Origin: Sabulicella rubraurantiaca
GTDB lineage: Bacteria > Pseudomonadota > Alphaproteobacteria > Acetobacterales > Acetobacteraceae
NCBI RefSeq assembly: GCF_017355885.1
Contig: NZ_JAFEUU010000016.1
Location: forward strand, 1 to 64,000
Direction: 5' to 3'
DNA: 64,000 nt
The notes under the pieces were generated by a model, which did not search any database, had not been told where the DNA came from, and was given only the letters and a program-made list of their open reading frames with translations. Below, one piece after another: positions 55,771 through 64,000 of this stretch. Every line of letters starts with the position of its first letter. The stretch's first letter is position 1. Both the position numbers and the translations under genes were made by a program.

Positions 55771-57276
55771 TCAGTAGGCCCCTGCACCGGTCAGCACGAC
55801 GCGCACCGTACGCAACACGATCCAGCCATCCAGCCAGACGGACCAGTTGTTCACGTAGTACGAGTCCGCCACCTCCCAGATCTGGAGGTCGCTGTTGTTG
55901 CGGTACATCACTTGCCAGAACCCGGTGAGCCCGGGCGGCACGTCTCGTCGCAGCTGGCGCGCCTTCTCGCTGAAGCGCTCCACCTCGTGCCCCAGCATCA
56001 CGCGCGGGCCGACGAGGCTCATGTCGCCTCGGATCACGCTCCAAAGCTGCGGGAGTTCGTCCACGCTGTAGCGGCGGAGATACTTGCCGACCTTCGGGAT
56101 GATGCGCGGGTCGTTGCGGAGCTTCAGCGTACGCTCGTACTCGAAGCGCGCCGCAGGGTTGCTGGCCAAATATTCGGCGAGGCGCCGCTCGGCACCGGTC
56201 ACCATGGTCCGGATCTTCCAGATGCGGATGGGCTGCCCCTCTGCCCCTTCGCGGGTCTGGGAAAAGAAGATCGGTCCGGACGGGTCGAAGATCTTCACGA
56301 GAAGAGCGGCAACGCCGATGAACGGCAGGAAGGCGATAAAGGCGGGACCCGCGATCGCGAGATCGAAGATCCTTTTCAGGATCCGTTGCTTGCGCGAGAA
56401 GCGTTGGTGCTGGATCTCCATCGAAAGATAGGGCCCGATGGGCCGCGGCATCACGAGGAGGTTGGTCGGACTGGCCAAATCGGCCACGACCTGTACGGTC
56501 GAATAAGGCCGTGCAAGGCCTTCCATCAACGCGATCAGGCGCTGGGCGTCCGCCTCCTGCCGCGAAAGGGCGACGAGGGCGCGGCCGACCTGAAAGGGAA
56601 ACTCGCAGGAGATCGCGGCCTCGACCGGGCCGAGGATCGGGATACCCTCGATCTCGGGACTGTCCCCCGTCACCTCGCCGAACGCCGCTACCGGGACCAG
56701 CCCCAGTTCCGGGTTGGCCTTGATCTCTCGGATGGTCCTCCTCGCCTTCTCGCCGGTCCCGACCACGATGCAGGCTTCGCCATACAGGCGACGCCGGATC
56801 AGGAAGCCCGTCATGAGGCTTCGCGCCATGTAGGCCGTCGGCACCAGCATGACCCAGGTGATCAGGCCGGTGAAGGGCCAGAAATCTTCCTCGCCCGTCG
56901 CGATGAGCATAGCGAGGTGAACGAGCGCCGCACCGGCAGCCGTGTAAGAGGAAAGCCGGAGTTCCTCGGGCTGTGACAAGCCGGTTGGGGGATAAAGCCC
57001 GCTTCCGAAGCGGAACAGGATCCAGGAGATGATGGCCGTCGAGAATGGCCAGACGAGGAGCAGTTCACCCCAAATGGCGGACCTGAAGAGCACCACAACC
57101 GCTATGCACAACAAGCACGCGGCAAGATCCGCAATCAGCAGACCGAAGATGGACGTCGCAGGCGAAGGGGACGAGTTCGGAAGAGGGCCAGTTGAAAAGG
57201 CAGGGGCATGAGTGCGAGCAAATTGGCCGCTTGTCGAGTGGCTGACTTCCACTTCCGCGCCCACCCCTTGCTGCAT
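55771..57276 (-). CDS. Exopolysaccharide polyprenyl glycosylphosphotransferase (WbaP-like initiating enzyme)
   Basis: A 501-residue protein. The N-terminal half has four to five transmembrane helices and a CoA-binding-like domain (IVVGTGEKARRTIREIKANP). The C-terminal catalytic part begins KRIFDLAIAGPAFIAFLPF and contains FFSQTREGAEGQPIRIWKIR, YSVDELPQLWSVIRGDMSLV and GPRV. It loads the first sugar phosphate onto undecaprenyl phosphate. It is the first gene of the minus-strand cluster, with AGGGAG before its ATG. Confidence 0.94.
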   Translation of the reverse strand: MQQGVGAEVEVSHSTSGQFARTHAPAFSTGPLPNSSPSPATSIFGLLIADLAACLLCIAVVVLFRSAIWGELLLVWPFSTAIISWILFRFGSGLYPPTGLSQPEELRLSSYTAAGAALVHLAMLIATGEEDFWPFTGLITWVMLVPTAYMARSLMTGFLIRRRLYGEACIVVGTGEKARRTIREIKANPELGLVPVAAFGEVTGDSPEIEGIPILGPVEAAISCEFPFQVGRALVALSRQEADAQRLIALMEGLARPYSTVQVVADLASPTNLLVMPRPIGPYLSMEIQHQRFSRKQRILKRIFDLAIAGPAFIAFLPFIGVAALLVKIFDPSGPIFFSQTREGAEGQPIRIWKIRTMVTGAERRLAEYLASNPAARFEYERTLKLRNDPRIIPKVGKYLRRYSVDELPQLWSVIRGDMSLVGPRVMLGHEVERFSEKARQLRRDVPPGLTGFWQVMYRNNSDLQIWEVADSYYVNNWSVWLDGWIVLRTVRVVLTGAGAY

Positions 57277-57431
57277 CGCAAAACTCCCTGGAAACCGAAA
57301 GAAAAGAGCAATCTCTTAACGCGAGAACAAGAAAGCTATGTGATGGAAAGCTGAATGAGCAATCGCACAGTGACCCTAGCGCCTCCAGTTTAGTTCAGCC
57401 GGGAAGGCGGTCAGAGGCTTCGGGTTTCCGA

Positions 57432-58385
57432 TCAGGCGGATCTGAGTCTCTGGTCGCGTGCAGCGGCCCTCAGCGCCTGCTCAAGCTGAATCGTGAGGGC
57501 ACCGACGCGCTCGACTTGATCGAGCGGCGCTTCGCCCTTCTGGAAGCGGGCCATCAACTCCGCCTGCTGCAGCTTCGCAGACAGGAATTCCTGGCACGCC
57601 GTCGCCAAGCCCGACGACGCTTCGGGGGTGCCTTCCCGCAGGTGCCGCTCGGCCGCCGAGGCCAAGTCCCCTTCGGCGGAAAGCACGCGCTGGCGCAACT
57701 GAGCTTCCTTCGCGAACAGGTCGGGGTCGTCCGCGCGCTCGGTGGTGCTGCGGTAATCATCCAGGCACGCCAGATAGGCCTCCACGGACTGGGCGAGATT
57801 CGGGAGGGCCGACTTTCTCCGGTCGCTACCCTTGCGCCGCTCTACGAGGGGACCGCCATTAGGCGCCTGCAACTTGGGCAGGGCGAGTGTGCGGTATTCG
57901 ATGGTCCGGGAAGCCACGGCCGCGAGTTCCGCCAAGCCCCGCCGTGCCGTCTCGCTCCAGGCTCTCGGATGACTGTCGAGCACGCAGAGCGTCCCGAGCA
58001 CATGACCTGTCGGCGTCACGAGCGGAAACCCGGCATAGGCCGCGACGCTGTTCTCCGTCACCGCGGGATTGTTCTGTGTCAGCGGGTCGTTGCGCGTGTC
58101 CTCGACCACCAGTTCGCGCCCGGTTTCGACAACGTGCCGGCAGATCGAGTGGGAGAGCGGCGTTTCGCGCACGTCCGCGGCCGCCCCGGGCAGGGTGCCG
58201 TTGAAGCTCTTGAAGAACTGTCGGTCCTGATCGACCAGCGAGACCACGGCAACGGGCGCATCAGCGAGTATGCTGGCCAGGCGACTCAGCTGATCGAAGG
58301 TTTCTTCGGGCGAGGTATCCAGCAGGCCTGTCTCCCTGAGGGCGGCGAGGCGCTCCGGATCGAGGATCGGATCGTTCACGGACAC
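57432..58385 (-). CDS. GAF domain protein
   Basis: About 317 residues. The N-terminal GAF domain (about 15-175) shows ERLAALRETGLLDTSPEETF, VAVVSLVDQDRQFFKSFNG and TGHVLGTLCVLDSHPRAWSE, the form often seen in light- or small-molecule-sensing histidine kinases. No kinase, cyclase or HTH domain follows; the C-terminal half is helical and charged. GTG 58385 has AGGA 8 nt upstream. It lies between the initiating transferase gene and the divergent RTX glycosidase and may regulate either. Confidence 0.85.
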   Translation of the reverse strand: MSVNDPILDPERLAALRETGLLDTSPEETFDQLSRLASILADAPVAVVSLVDQDRQFFKSFNGTLPGAAADVRETPLSHSICRHVVETGRELVVEDTRNDPLTQNNPAVTENSVAAYAGFPLVTPTGHVLGTLCVLDSHPRAWSETARRGLAELAAVASRTIEYRTLALPKLQAPNGGPLVERRKGSDRRKSALPNLAQSVEAYLACLDDYRSTTERADDPDLFAKEAQLRQRVLSAEGDLASAAERHLREGTPEASSGLATACQEFLSAKLQQAELMARFQKGEAPLDQVERVGALTIQLEQALRAAARDQRLRSA

Positions 58386-58760
58386 AATAGGATTCCTGTG
58401 TTCAGGCTCCGGCCAAGCGATTGATTTCGCGCCTAGCACCGACCCTGGTGGATTCAAAACGAAACCGCATCAGCATGCTCACCCGCCTGATTGAGCGGCT
58501 GCTGAGCGCGGGCCCCACAGGGCAGCCGGTTTGAGGACCGGTTATCATTCTCGCGCCATCAATGATCAATTCGGTCATCCTACTTAAGTTCCGTTAAGGT
58601 TCCACGTTTAGGCAAAATTCCGTCGCCTTTGGCCCGAATTAAGTATTACACCCATCCTCTATACACCTATAAGTTGTGCTTCCTTGCATCGAGAAACTTC
58701 ATGCGTGCGCAGGTAGCGTGGACCACGCCCTGCCGCGAGATGCAAGCAAGGATCTTCACG
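58386..58760. other. AT-richer intergenic region upstream of the RTX glycosidase
   Basis: These 375 nt are noticeably richer in A and T than the surroundings. They separate the GAF gene (minus) and the RTX gene (plus). They hold TTAA-N6-TTAA at 58584-58597 and short TATA-like stretches near 58660-58675, but no clear -35/-10 pair. A frame open from 58629 continues into the RTX gene, but its first 44 residues do not look like protein. Confidence 0.5.
58584..58597. promoter_or_regulatory. TTAA-N6-TTAA repeat
   Basis: TTAA at 58584-58587 and 58594-58597, as part of a near-tandem TTAAGTTCCGTTAAGGTTCC. It resembles a CtrA box but with 6 rather than the usual 7 nt between halves. Confidence 0.25.
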
Positions 58761-61760
58761 ATGAGCAGTGGCCTCTTCGAGTATGCGGGCTTCGCCTTTC
58801 CCTCCTGGTGGAATGGCAGCTTCGGCACCGCTGCCTCGCTCACTTCGATCACGGCGCTGGCGTCCACGGGGTCGAACAGCGTCAGCATCGTTCCGACCAG
58901 CTACATTTCGACGGTCACCAGCTCGGATTTCCATGCCTCTAGCCAGACCGAGTCGGACGCCAATGTCCGCGCCCAGATCCTGCAGGCACATTCGCTGGGC
59001 CTGGATGTCATTCTGAAGCCGCATGTCGATGCAGAGGACGGCTCTCCCTTCCGCGGCGATTTCGCGCCCAGCGACGTGGATGCTTGGTTCGCCGGCTACA
59101 AGGTGCTCATCCTGCGCTACGCCCAGATCGCGGCGGAGACGGGCGTCAAGACGCTCTGCATCGGCTGCGAGTATGACAGCCTCGTCGGGGCGGCTTATCG
59201 CTCCCAATGGGTGGACATCATCGCGAGCGTCCGCGCCGTCTATGACGGAGTCATCACCTACGCCGCGACCGCCACGTCGGCGAAGGACGTGTCCTTCTGG
59301 GACCAGGTCGACCTGATCGGCGTAAACTCCTACTACCGGATGAGCGGGAGCACGACCGCCAGCGTGCAGGACTACAAGAACAGTTGGACGTCCATGCCCA
59401 CGAACTCTTGGGAATTCTCCATTACCGAAGGCAAGTCGCCGATCGACTTCCTGCGTGACCTCGCGCTGAAATACGACAAGCCGCTTTTCCTCGCCGAGGT
59501 CGGCTACCGCAGCATGGACGGGGCCGCGCTCGACCCCGGGATCTGGACCACCAGCGGCGCCGTGGACCTCCAGGAGCAGGCGAATCTTTATCAGGCACTG
59601 CTCGAGACCTTCACGACCTATGGCGGCGACTGGTTCGCCGGGATGCAACTGTGGAACTGGGACATTACCTCCAAGGGTGCCAACAACACGAACTACTCGC
59701 CGCAGGACAAGCCGGCGCTGCAGGTCGTGACCAATTGGTTCACCGGCCAGGCGGCCATCCAAGGGCTGTCGCTCAGCGGCTCCATCGTCGCGGATGCGCT
59801 GCATGGCGGCCTCGGCGCCGACATGCTGAACGCAGGCATGGGCAACGACACCCTATTCGGCGGCGGTGGCGATGACATCCTCGTCGGCGGGCCGGCCAGC
59901 CTCGCCTCGGCGGCGCCCCTTGCCTCGACGACGCTCGTCATCTCCGCCCGGGCCGACGTGCTGAACGCGGTGGGCGCGAAATTCGTCATCCTGGTCAATG
60001 GCACGCAGGTCGGCGGCACTTTCGAAGCCAAGGCGCAGGCAGGCCAGTTTTCCGTGACCTTCGCCAACGGCGCGGTCGTCAACTCCGTGGGCGTCAAGTT
60101 CATCAATGACGAACTGGTCCAGGGGGTGGGGGACCGGAACCTCTACGTCCTCGGCATCGAGGTGAACGGCAAGAGCCTGCCCATCAGCGAGGCGGTGAAC
60201 CCGACCGGCAACGGCCAGGGCGCCATGTGGTTCAACAGCACCCTGTCCATCGACACGCGCAGTCGCCAGGAATGGTTCACCGGCGCCACCACCGATCACG
60301 ACACGCTCGTCGGCGGCGCGGGCGACGACACGCTGATCGGTGGCGTCGGGGACGACGATCTCAGTGGCGGTGGGGGCCATGATGTCGCGCTGTATTCCGG
60401 TCTTCATTCGGAATACACGATCACGGACCTCTCCGACGGCTTCTTCCAGGTGAGCGACCGGCGGACCGGATCGCCGGAGGGAACGGACCGGCTGAAGGAC
60501 GTCGAGTTCCTGCGCTTCGCGGACGGCACCTTTTCCCTGCCGCAACTCTCGGGCGGAGGTGGAACCCCAACTCCAGTCGTCACGCCGAAGATCCTCGCCT
60601 TCTTCTCCGATACCGACGCCACGGCCTCGGACCGGGTCACGAGCGACAACTCCCTCGTCTTCCTCGGCACGACGGAAGCCGGCCGGGGCGTGCAGCTCCT
60701 CCTGGGTAACCAAGTGATCGGCACCACGACGGCCGATGCGGCGGGCCAATGGAGCTTCGATCACTCGGGCACCCCCCTGGCCGACGGCGATCACGTCCTG
60801 ACCGCCGTCGATCTCGACCCGGCTGGCGCCGCCGGCGGCGCATCCGGGGGCTTCTCCTTTACCGTCGACACGCGTGCCCCCGGCGCCCCAGTGATCACGC
60901 AGGTTACTCCCGATACGGGCACCTCCGCGGCGGATGGCGTCACCAGCAGCAAAATCCTCACCCTCCTCGGCACCGCTGAGGCCGGTGCCAGCCTTGCCAT
61001 CCACCTGGGCGCGGCTCTGATCGGCCAAGTAACCGCGGATGCGGAGGGCAACTGGAGCTTCACGACCAGCAGCCTTGCGGATGGTGCTCATCGCTTCACT
61101 GCCCAGGCCACCGACCTTGCCGGCAACAAGGGCGCTCTCTCATCCGTGGCGCAGGTCACCGTCGACACGGTCGCGCCGGCAGCGCGGTTCACGGGCCTGG
61201 ATACGACAAAGAGCACGGCCACGCTCAAGGGCATCGGCGAGGCAGGCAGCAAGGTCCAGGTCTTTGGTGCAGCGGACAAGCTGATAGGAACTACCACCGC
61301 CTCAGCGGACGGACAGTGGAGCCTTGTCGTTGGAAGCCTGGGCAACGGCGCACAGACCTTCCGCATCAGCGCAGCCGATGCCGCGGGCAATGCCGGAGCT
61401 GGGGAGGGGCAGCTGCTTTACGGCTCCAGCAAGGCCGATACCTTGCTGGGCACCAGCGGGCGTGACCTGCTGGTCGGAGGCTCCGGCAATGACGTGCTGA
61501 CCGGTGGACAGGGAAGCGACATCTTCGGCTTCGCCAGCGGCTTCGGCCGCGATCGCATCACCGATTTCACCGCAGGGGCCGGCGCGGGACGCGACCAGAT
61601 CCAGTTCGCACAATCCCTGTTCAAGGATTTCTCCGCCGTCCTGGCCCGGACCACCCAGGCGGGGGCGGACTCCATCATCACTCTCGACTCCAGCAACAGC
61701 GTGGTGCTGGCGGGGGTGTCGAAGACCGCTCTTGTCTCCGACAACTTCCTGTTCGCCTGA
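58761..61760 (+). CDS. Large RTX protein with glycosidase, xylan-type CBM and Ig-like domains
   Basis: About 999 residues. Residues 1-340 form a TIM-barrel glycosidase most like GH113, with candidate catalytic glutamates E137 (CIGCEYDSL) and E246 (FLAEVGYRS). A first RTX block (GMGNDTLFGGGGDDILVGG) follows. Next comes a calcium-type CBM like CBM36/60 (VGDRNLYVLGIEVNG), a second RTX block (GGAGDDTLIGGVGDDDLSGG), and three bacterial Ig-like repeats (each with ADGQWSxx-like turns). A terminal RTX block ends with FLFA. There is no N-terminal signal, so type I secretion is expected. ATG 58761 has AAGGA 9 nt upstream. No transporter genes are adjacent. Confidence 0.88.
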   Translation: MSSGLFEYAGFAFPSWWNGSFGTAASLTSITALASTGSNSVSIVPTSYISTVTSSDFHASSQTESDANVRAQILQAHSLGLDVILKPHVDAEDGSPFRGDFAPSDVDAWFAGYKVLILRYAQIAAETGVKTLCIGCEYDSLVGAAYRSQWVDIIASVRAVYDGVITYAATATSAKDVSFWDQVDLIGVNSYYRMSGSTTASVQDYKNSWTSMPTNSWEFSITEGKSPIDFLRDLALKYDKPLFLAEVGYRSMDGAALDPGIWTTSGAVDLQEQANLYQALLETFTTYGGDWFAGMQLWNWDITSKGANNTNYSPQDKPALQVVTNWFTGQAAIQGLSLSGSIVADALHGGLGADMLNAGMGNDTLFGGGGDDILVGGPASLASAAPLASTTLVISARADVLNAVGAKFVILVNGTQVGGTFEAKAQAGQFSVTFANGAVVNSVGVKFINDELVQGVGDRNLYVLGIEVNGKSLPISEAVNPTGNGQGAMWFNSTLSIDTRSRQEWFTGATTDHDTLVGGAGDDTLIGGVGDDDLSGGGGHDVALYSGLHSEYTITDLSDGFFQVSDRRTGSPEGTDRLKDVEFLRFADGTFSLPQLSGGGGTPTPVVTPKILAFFSDTDATASDRVTSDNSLVFLGTTEAGRGVQLLLGNQVIGTTTADAAGQWSFDHSGTPLADGDHVLTAVDLDPAGAAGGASGGFSFTVDTRAPGAPVITQVTPDTGTSAADGVTSSKILTLLGTAEAGASLAIHLGAALIGQVTADAEGNWSFTTSSLADGAHRFTAQATDLAGNKGALSSVAQVTVDTVAPAARFTGLDTTKSTATLKGIGEAGSKVQVFGAADKLIGTTTASADGQWSLVVGSLGNGAQTFRISAADAAGNAGAGEGQLLYGSSKADTLLGTSGRDLLVGGSGNDVLTGGQGSDIFGFASGFGRDRITDFTAGAGAGRDQIQFAQSLFKDFSAVLARTTQAGADSIITLDSSNSVVLAGVSKTALVSDNFLFA

Positions 61761-61775
61761 GGGGCGCGGGGCTTC

Positions 61776-62600
61776 TCAGCCCTGCGCGCCCGCCATGGTG
61801 GGGCGACGGCTCTCCAGGTCGAAGCGGTCGCCATGGCAGAGCACGTGGAGGCGGACATCGTGGATGGAGAGGGCTTCCTCCTCCGCCCCCTCTGCGATGT
61901 TGGAGTGGGTGACGCCGCCACCGTCCACGATATAGACGCCGCCGCTGCCGATCACCTCGAAGCGCCGGCCGTTCAGGATGATCGCCGTGTCCTCGTCGAT
62001 GCCGATCCCGAGTTCGCGCGGGTTCTGCGCCACGGCCCCCAGCAGCCGCCCGATGCGGCCGCGCTCGGCGAAGTGCTGGTCGATGATGACGTCCCGCACC
62101 AACCCCAGCCCAGCCGCGAGGTGCAGGTCACCGATGCGGTGGGTCTCCTGCCCCTTCCCCTTCACCAGCATCGTGTCGCTCATGGCCGAGGCCCCGGCCG
62201 AGGTGCCGGCGATCACGCCGCCCGCCGCGTGGATCTCGCGCACCCGACGCTCGACCGGCGTGTCGCCCAGCTGGCTGCTGATGCGAAGCTGGTCGCCGCC
62301 GGAGAAGAAAACGCCCGTCGCACCCTCGAAGATGCGCAGCTTCTCCGTATCCTGCGCCTCGGAGCGTTCCTGGACGTAGAGTTCCGCGAGGTCGGTGACG
62401 CCCAGCGCGGCGAAGGCGGCCTGGTAGGCTTCGAAATACCCCTCGGGCTGGTGCGAGGCGACGGTGGCGATGACGAGCCGCCCCTTGCCCGCGTGCTTCG
62501 CCACCTCGCGCAGGATCAGGCGCTCGCCTTCCTTGTCCTCGTGTCCACCGATGATGATGAGCGGCCCCTTCCCCGCTTGGTCCTCCCCAGCTGCTTCCAT
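61776..62600 (-). CDS. cphB: Cyanophycinase
   Basis: A 274-residue serine peptidase of family S51. GPLIIIGGHEDKEGERLILR opens the protein, FFSGGDQLRISSQLGDTPVE binds the substrate, and the nucleophile is S134 in AGTSAGASAMSDTMLVKGKG. It hydrolyses cyanophycin to beta-Asp-Arg dipeptides. It lies 2 nt downstream of the cyanophycin synthetase stop, on the same strand. Confidence 0.95.
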   Translation of the reverse strand: MEAAGEDQAGKGPLIIIGGHEDKEGERLILREVAKHAGKGRLVIATVASHQPEGYFEAYQAAFAALGVTDLAELYVQERSEAQDTEKLRIFEGATGVFFSGGDQLRISSQLGDTPVERRVREIHAAGGVIAGTSAGASAMSDTMLVKGKGQETHRIGDLHLAAGLGLVRDVIIDQHFAERGRIGRLLGAVAQNPRELGIGIDEDTAIILNGRRFEVIGSGGVYIVDGGGVTHSNIAEGAEEEALSIHDVRLHVLCHGDRFDLESRRPTMAGAQG

Positions 62601-62602
62601 GG

Positions 62603-64000
62603 TCAGGCCATCTCGCTTTCACGCACGGGGGCAGGCTGCGGCACGAAGGCGAGCATGCGGGCCCAGACCTTCTCCACCGATGTGGGGGTGAGAACGACAA
62701 GATCGTCCGGCCGGGCGAGGCGCAGGCACAGGTCGGTTGCCTCAAGCTCGTCGGGAACGCGGTGCATGCGTTCCGGCGAGAAGCCGGCTTCCAGCGCCCC
62801 CTCGGCGATCAGGTTCATCACCTCTCCGGGCGCCCTGCCACGTCCGTCGGGGCGCTCACGCAGAACCAGCTCGTCGAAATGCGCGGCGGCGATACGCCCC
62901 ATCTCGCGGATATCCTCGTCGCGCCGGTCGCCGGGAATGCTGATCATGCCGATCGCCCGCCCGTGCCGCGGCCGCAGCTTCACGACAAGGTCGCACAGCG
63001 CCGTCAGGCCGGCGGGGTTGTGGGCATAGTCCAGGATCACCCGGAAGCCGTGCCCATCATGGATGTTCAGCCGGCCCGGGCTTTGCTCGAAGGAGGTCGA
63101 GAAGCTCTGCAGCGCTGCCCGGATCACGGGCGGCGAGACGCCCTGTGCGTAGGTCATCGCGACGGCCGCCAGGGCATTCTGGATGTTGAACCCGGCCATG
63201 CCGCCCAGCGTCGCCGGGATTTCCGCCGCGCCCATCAGCGGCAGGCGGCGGCGGTCGTCATGGACGACGATGTCCCCTCCCCCTGCCCCGTCCTCGTGCA
63301 CCACCGCCAGTCCTCCGGCCTCGACATGTTCGCGCAGCGCGTCGGTCATCTGCGCGCCGCCCTTCATGGAGAAGAAGGCAATGCGGCCGCGTGCGTGGCG
63401 CTCCATTGCCAGGGTCAGGGGATCATCCGCATTGAGCACGCTGCACCCATCGCGCCGGACGGATTCCACGACCACCGACTTCACGGCCGCGAGATCCTCC
63501 AGCGTGTCCACCTCCTTGAGGCCCAGATGGTCGGCAGCGATGTTGAGCACGGCGCCGATATCGGCCTCCTCGAAGCCCAGCCCCTCGCGCAGGATCCCGC
63601 CACGCGCGGTTTCCAGCACAGCCGCTTCCACCGTCGGCTCGCGCAGCACCATACGGGCGCTGCGCGGACCGCTGGCATCGCCCTCCCAAACGAGGTCCCC
63701 GCCGACCCAGACGCCGCTCGTGCTCGTCATGCCCACGCACAGCCCCGAATGGCGCAGGATGTGCGCCACCATCCGCGTCGTCGTGCTCTTCCCGTTGGTG
63801 CCGGTGATGGCGATGATCGGGATGCGGCCCGTCTCGCCATTGGGAAACAACATGTCGATTGCGGGCCGGGCGATGTCCCGTGCCCAGCCCTCGAAGGGCT
63901 CCAGGTGCATGCGGAAGCCGGGTGCCGCATTCACCTCCACGATGCCCCCGCCGGTCTCACGGACGGAGCGGCGGATATCAGGCGCCAGGAAGTCGATCCC
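62603..64000 (-). CDS. cphA: Cyanophycin synthetase, C-terminal part (cut by window edge)
   Basis: At least 465 residues. The end of the ATP-grasp domain is visible (GGGIVEVNAAPGFRMHLEPF). The Mur ligase-like domain follows, with P-loop ITGTNGKSTTTR, NIAADHLGLKEVDTLEDLA and VILDYAHNPAGL. CphA makes the Asp-Arg polymer from aspartate, arginine and ATP. The N-terminal domain and start are beyond position 64000; an internal ATG at 63940 is not the start. Confidence 0.95.
   Translation of the reverse strand, partial: GIDFLAPDIRRSVRETGGGIVEVNAAPGFRMHLEPFEGWARDIARPAIDMLFPNGETGRIPIIAITGTNGKSTTTRMVAHILRHSGLCVGMTSTSGVWVGGDLVWEGDASGPRSARMVLREPTVEAAVLETARGGILREGLGFEEADIGAVLNIAADHLGLKEVDTLEDLAAVKSVVVESVRRDGCSVLNADDPLTLAMERHARGRIAFFSMKGGAQMTDALREHVEAGGLAVVHEDGAGGGDIVVHDDRRRLPLMGAAEIPATLGGMAGFNIQNALAAVAMTYAQGVSPPVIRAALQSFSTSFEQSPGRLNIHDGHGFRVILDYAHNPAGLTALCDLVVKLRPRHGRAIGMISIPGDRRDEDIREMGRIAAAHFDELVLRERPDGRGRAPGEVMNLIAEGALEAGFSPERMHRVPDELEATDLCLRLARPDDLVVLTPTSVEKVWARMLAFVPQPAPVRESEMA

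Overview
The window is about 64 kb of very GC-rich bacterial chromosome. Gene content fits an alphaproteobacterium of the Acetobacteraceae (Roseomonas-like): a tol operon beginning with ybgC next to ruvCAB, several Bug-type tricarboxylate receptors, a cbb3 oxidase, a K+-independent membrane pyrophosphatase and cyanophycin genes. The genus-level guess is inference from gene content. No rRNA, CRISPR array, insertion sequence or prophage was found.

Layout. 1-8192 (mostly minus): tolA (cut by the window edge), tolR, tolQ, ybgC, then ruvB, ruvA, ruvC and yebC. A plus-strand M81 peptidase plus peptide-binding receptor pair is wedged between ybgC and ruvB. 8261-13988: a flavoprotein, an ArsR-MFS pair, a divergent DJ-1-like/XRE-cupin pair, a translationally coupled MOSC protein and PDR/VanB-type reductase, and a DUF1232 protein. 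14057-29324: an orphan TRAP receptor, ettA, a tRNA-Ile2(CAU) beside a small HNH protein, a homocysteine methyltransferase, the divergent ppa/hppA pair, a truncated globin, nitronate monooxygenase, obgE-rpmA-rplU, tRNA-Ser(CGA), a secreted NHL protein and a YqhA-like protein.

29654-38306 is a catabolic divergon. The minus operon encodes a Bug receptor, an RraA-family aldolase, a D-2-hydroxyacid dehydrogenase, a second Bug receptor and an Ldh2-type dehydrogenase. The plus operon encodes a third Bug receptor, an SMP-30 lactonase and an IclR regulator. The two share a promoter region holding a CGAAA-N5-TTTCG palindrome. No TctA/TctB membrane subunits are present. A 2-keto-4-pentenoate hydratase lies at the convergent end.

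38319-43319 carries ccoN, ccoO, ccoP and ccoH, with a convergent ccoS and two upstream membrane proteins; ccoQ, ccoG and ccoI are absent. CcoO lacks the second cysteine of its haem c motif (CYVYH).

43432-61760 is a Wzx/Wzy exopolysaccharide locus. It has an export lipoprotein, an outer-membrane barrel, glycosyltransferases, an acyltransferase, a flippase, a polymerase/ligase, a GH10 glycanase, a Wzc-type kinase, a WecG-type transferase and an initiating phosphoglycosyltransferase. It is flanked by a GAF protein and a roughly 1000-residue RTX-secreted glycosidase with a xylan-type CBM. The window ends with cyanophycinase and the C-terminal part of cyanophycin synthetase.
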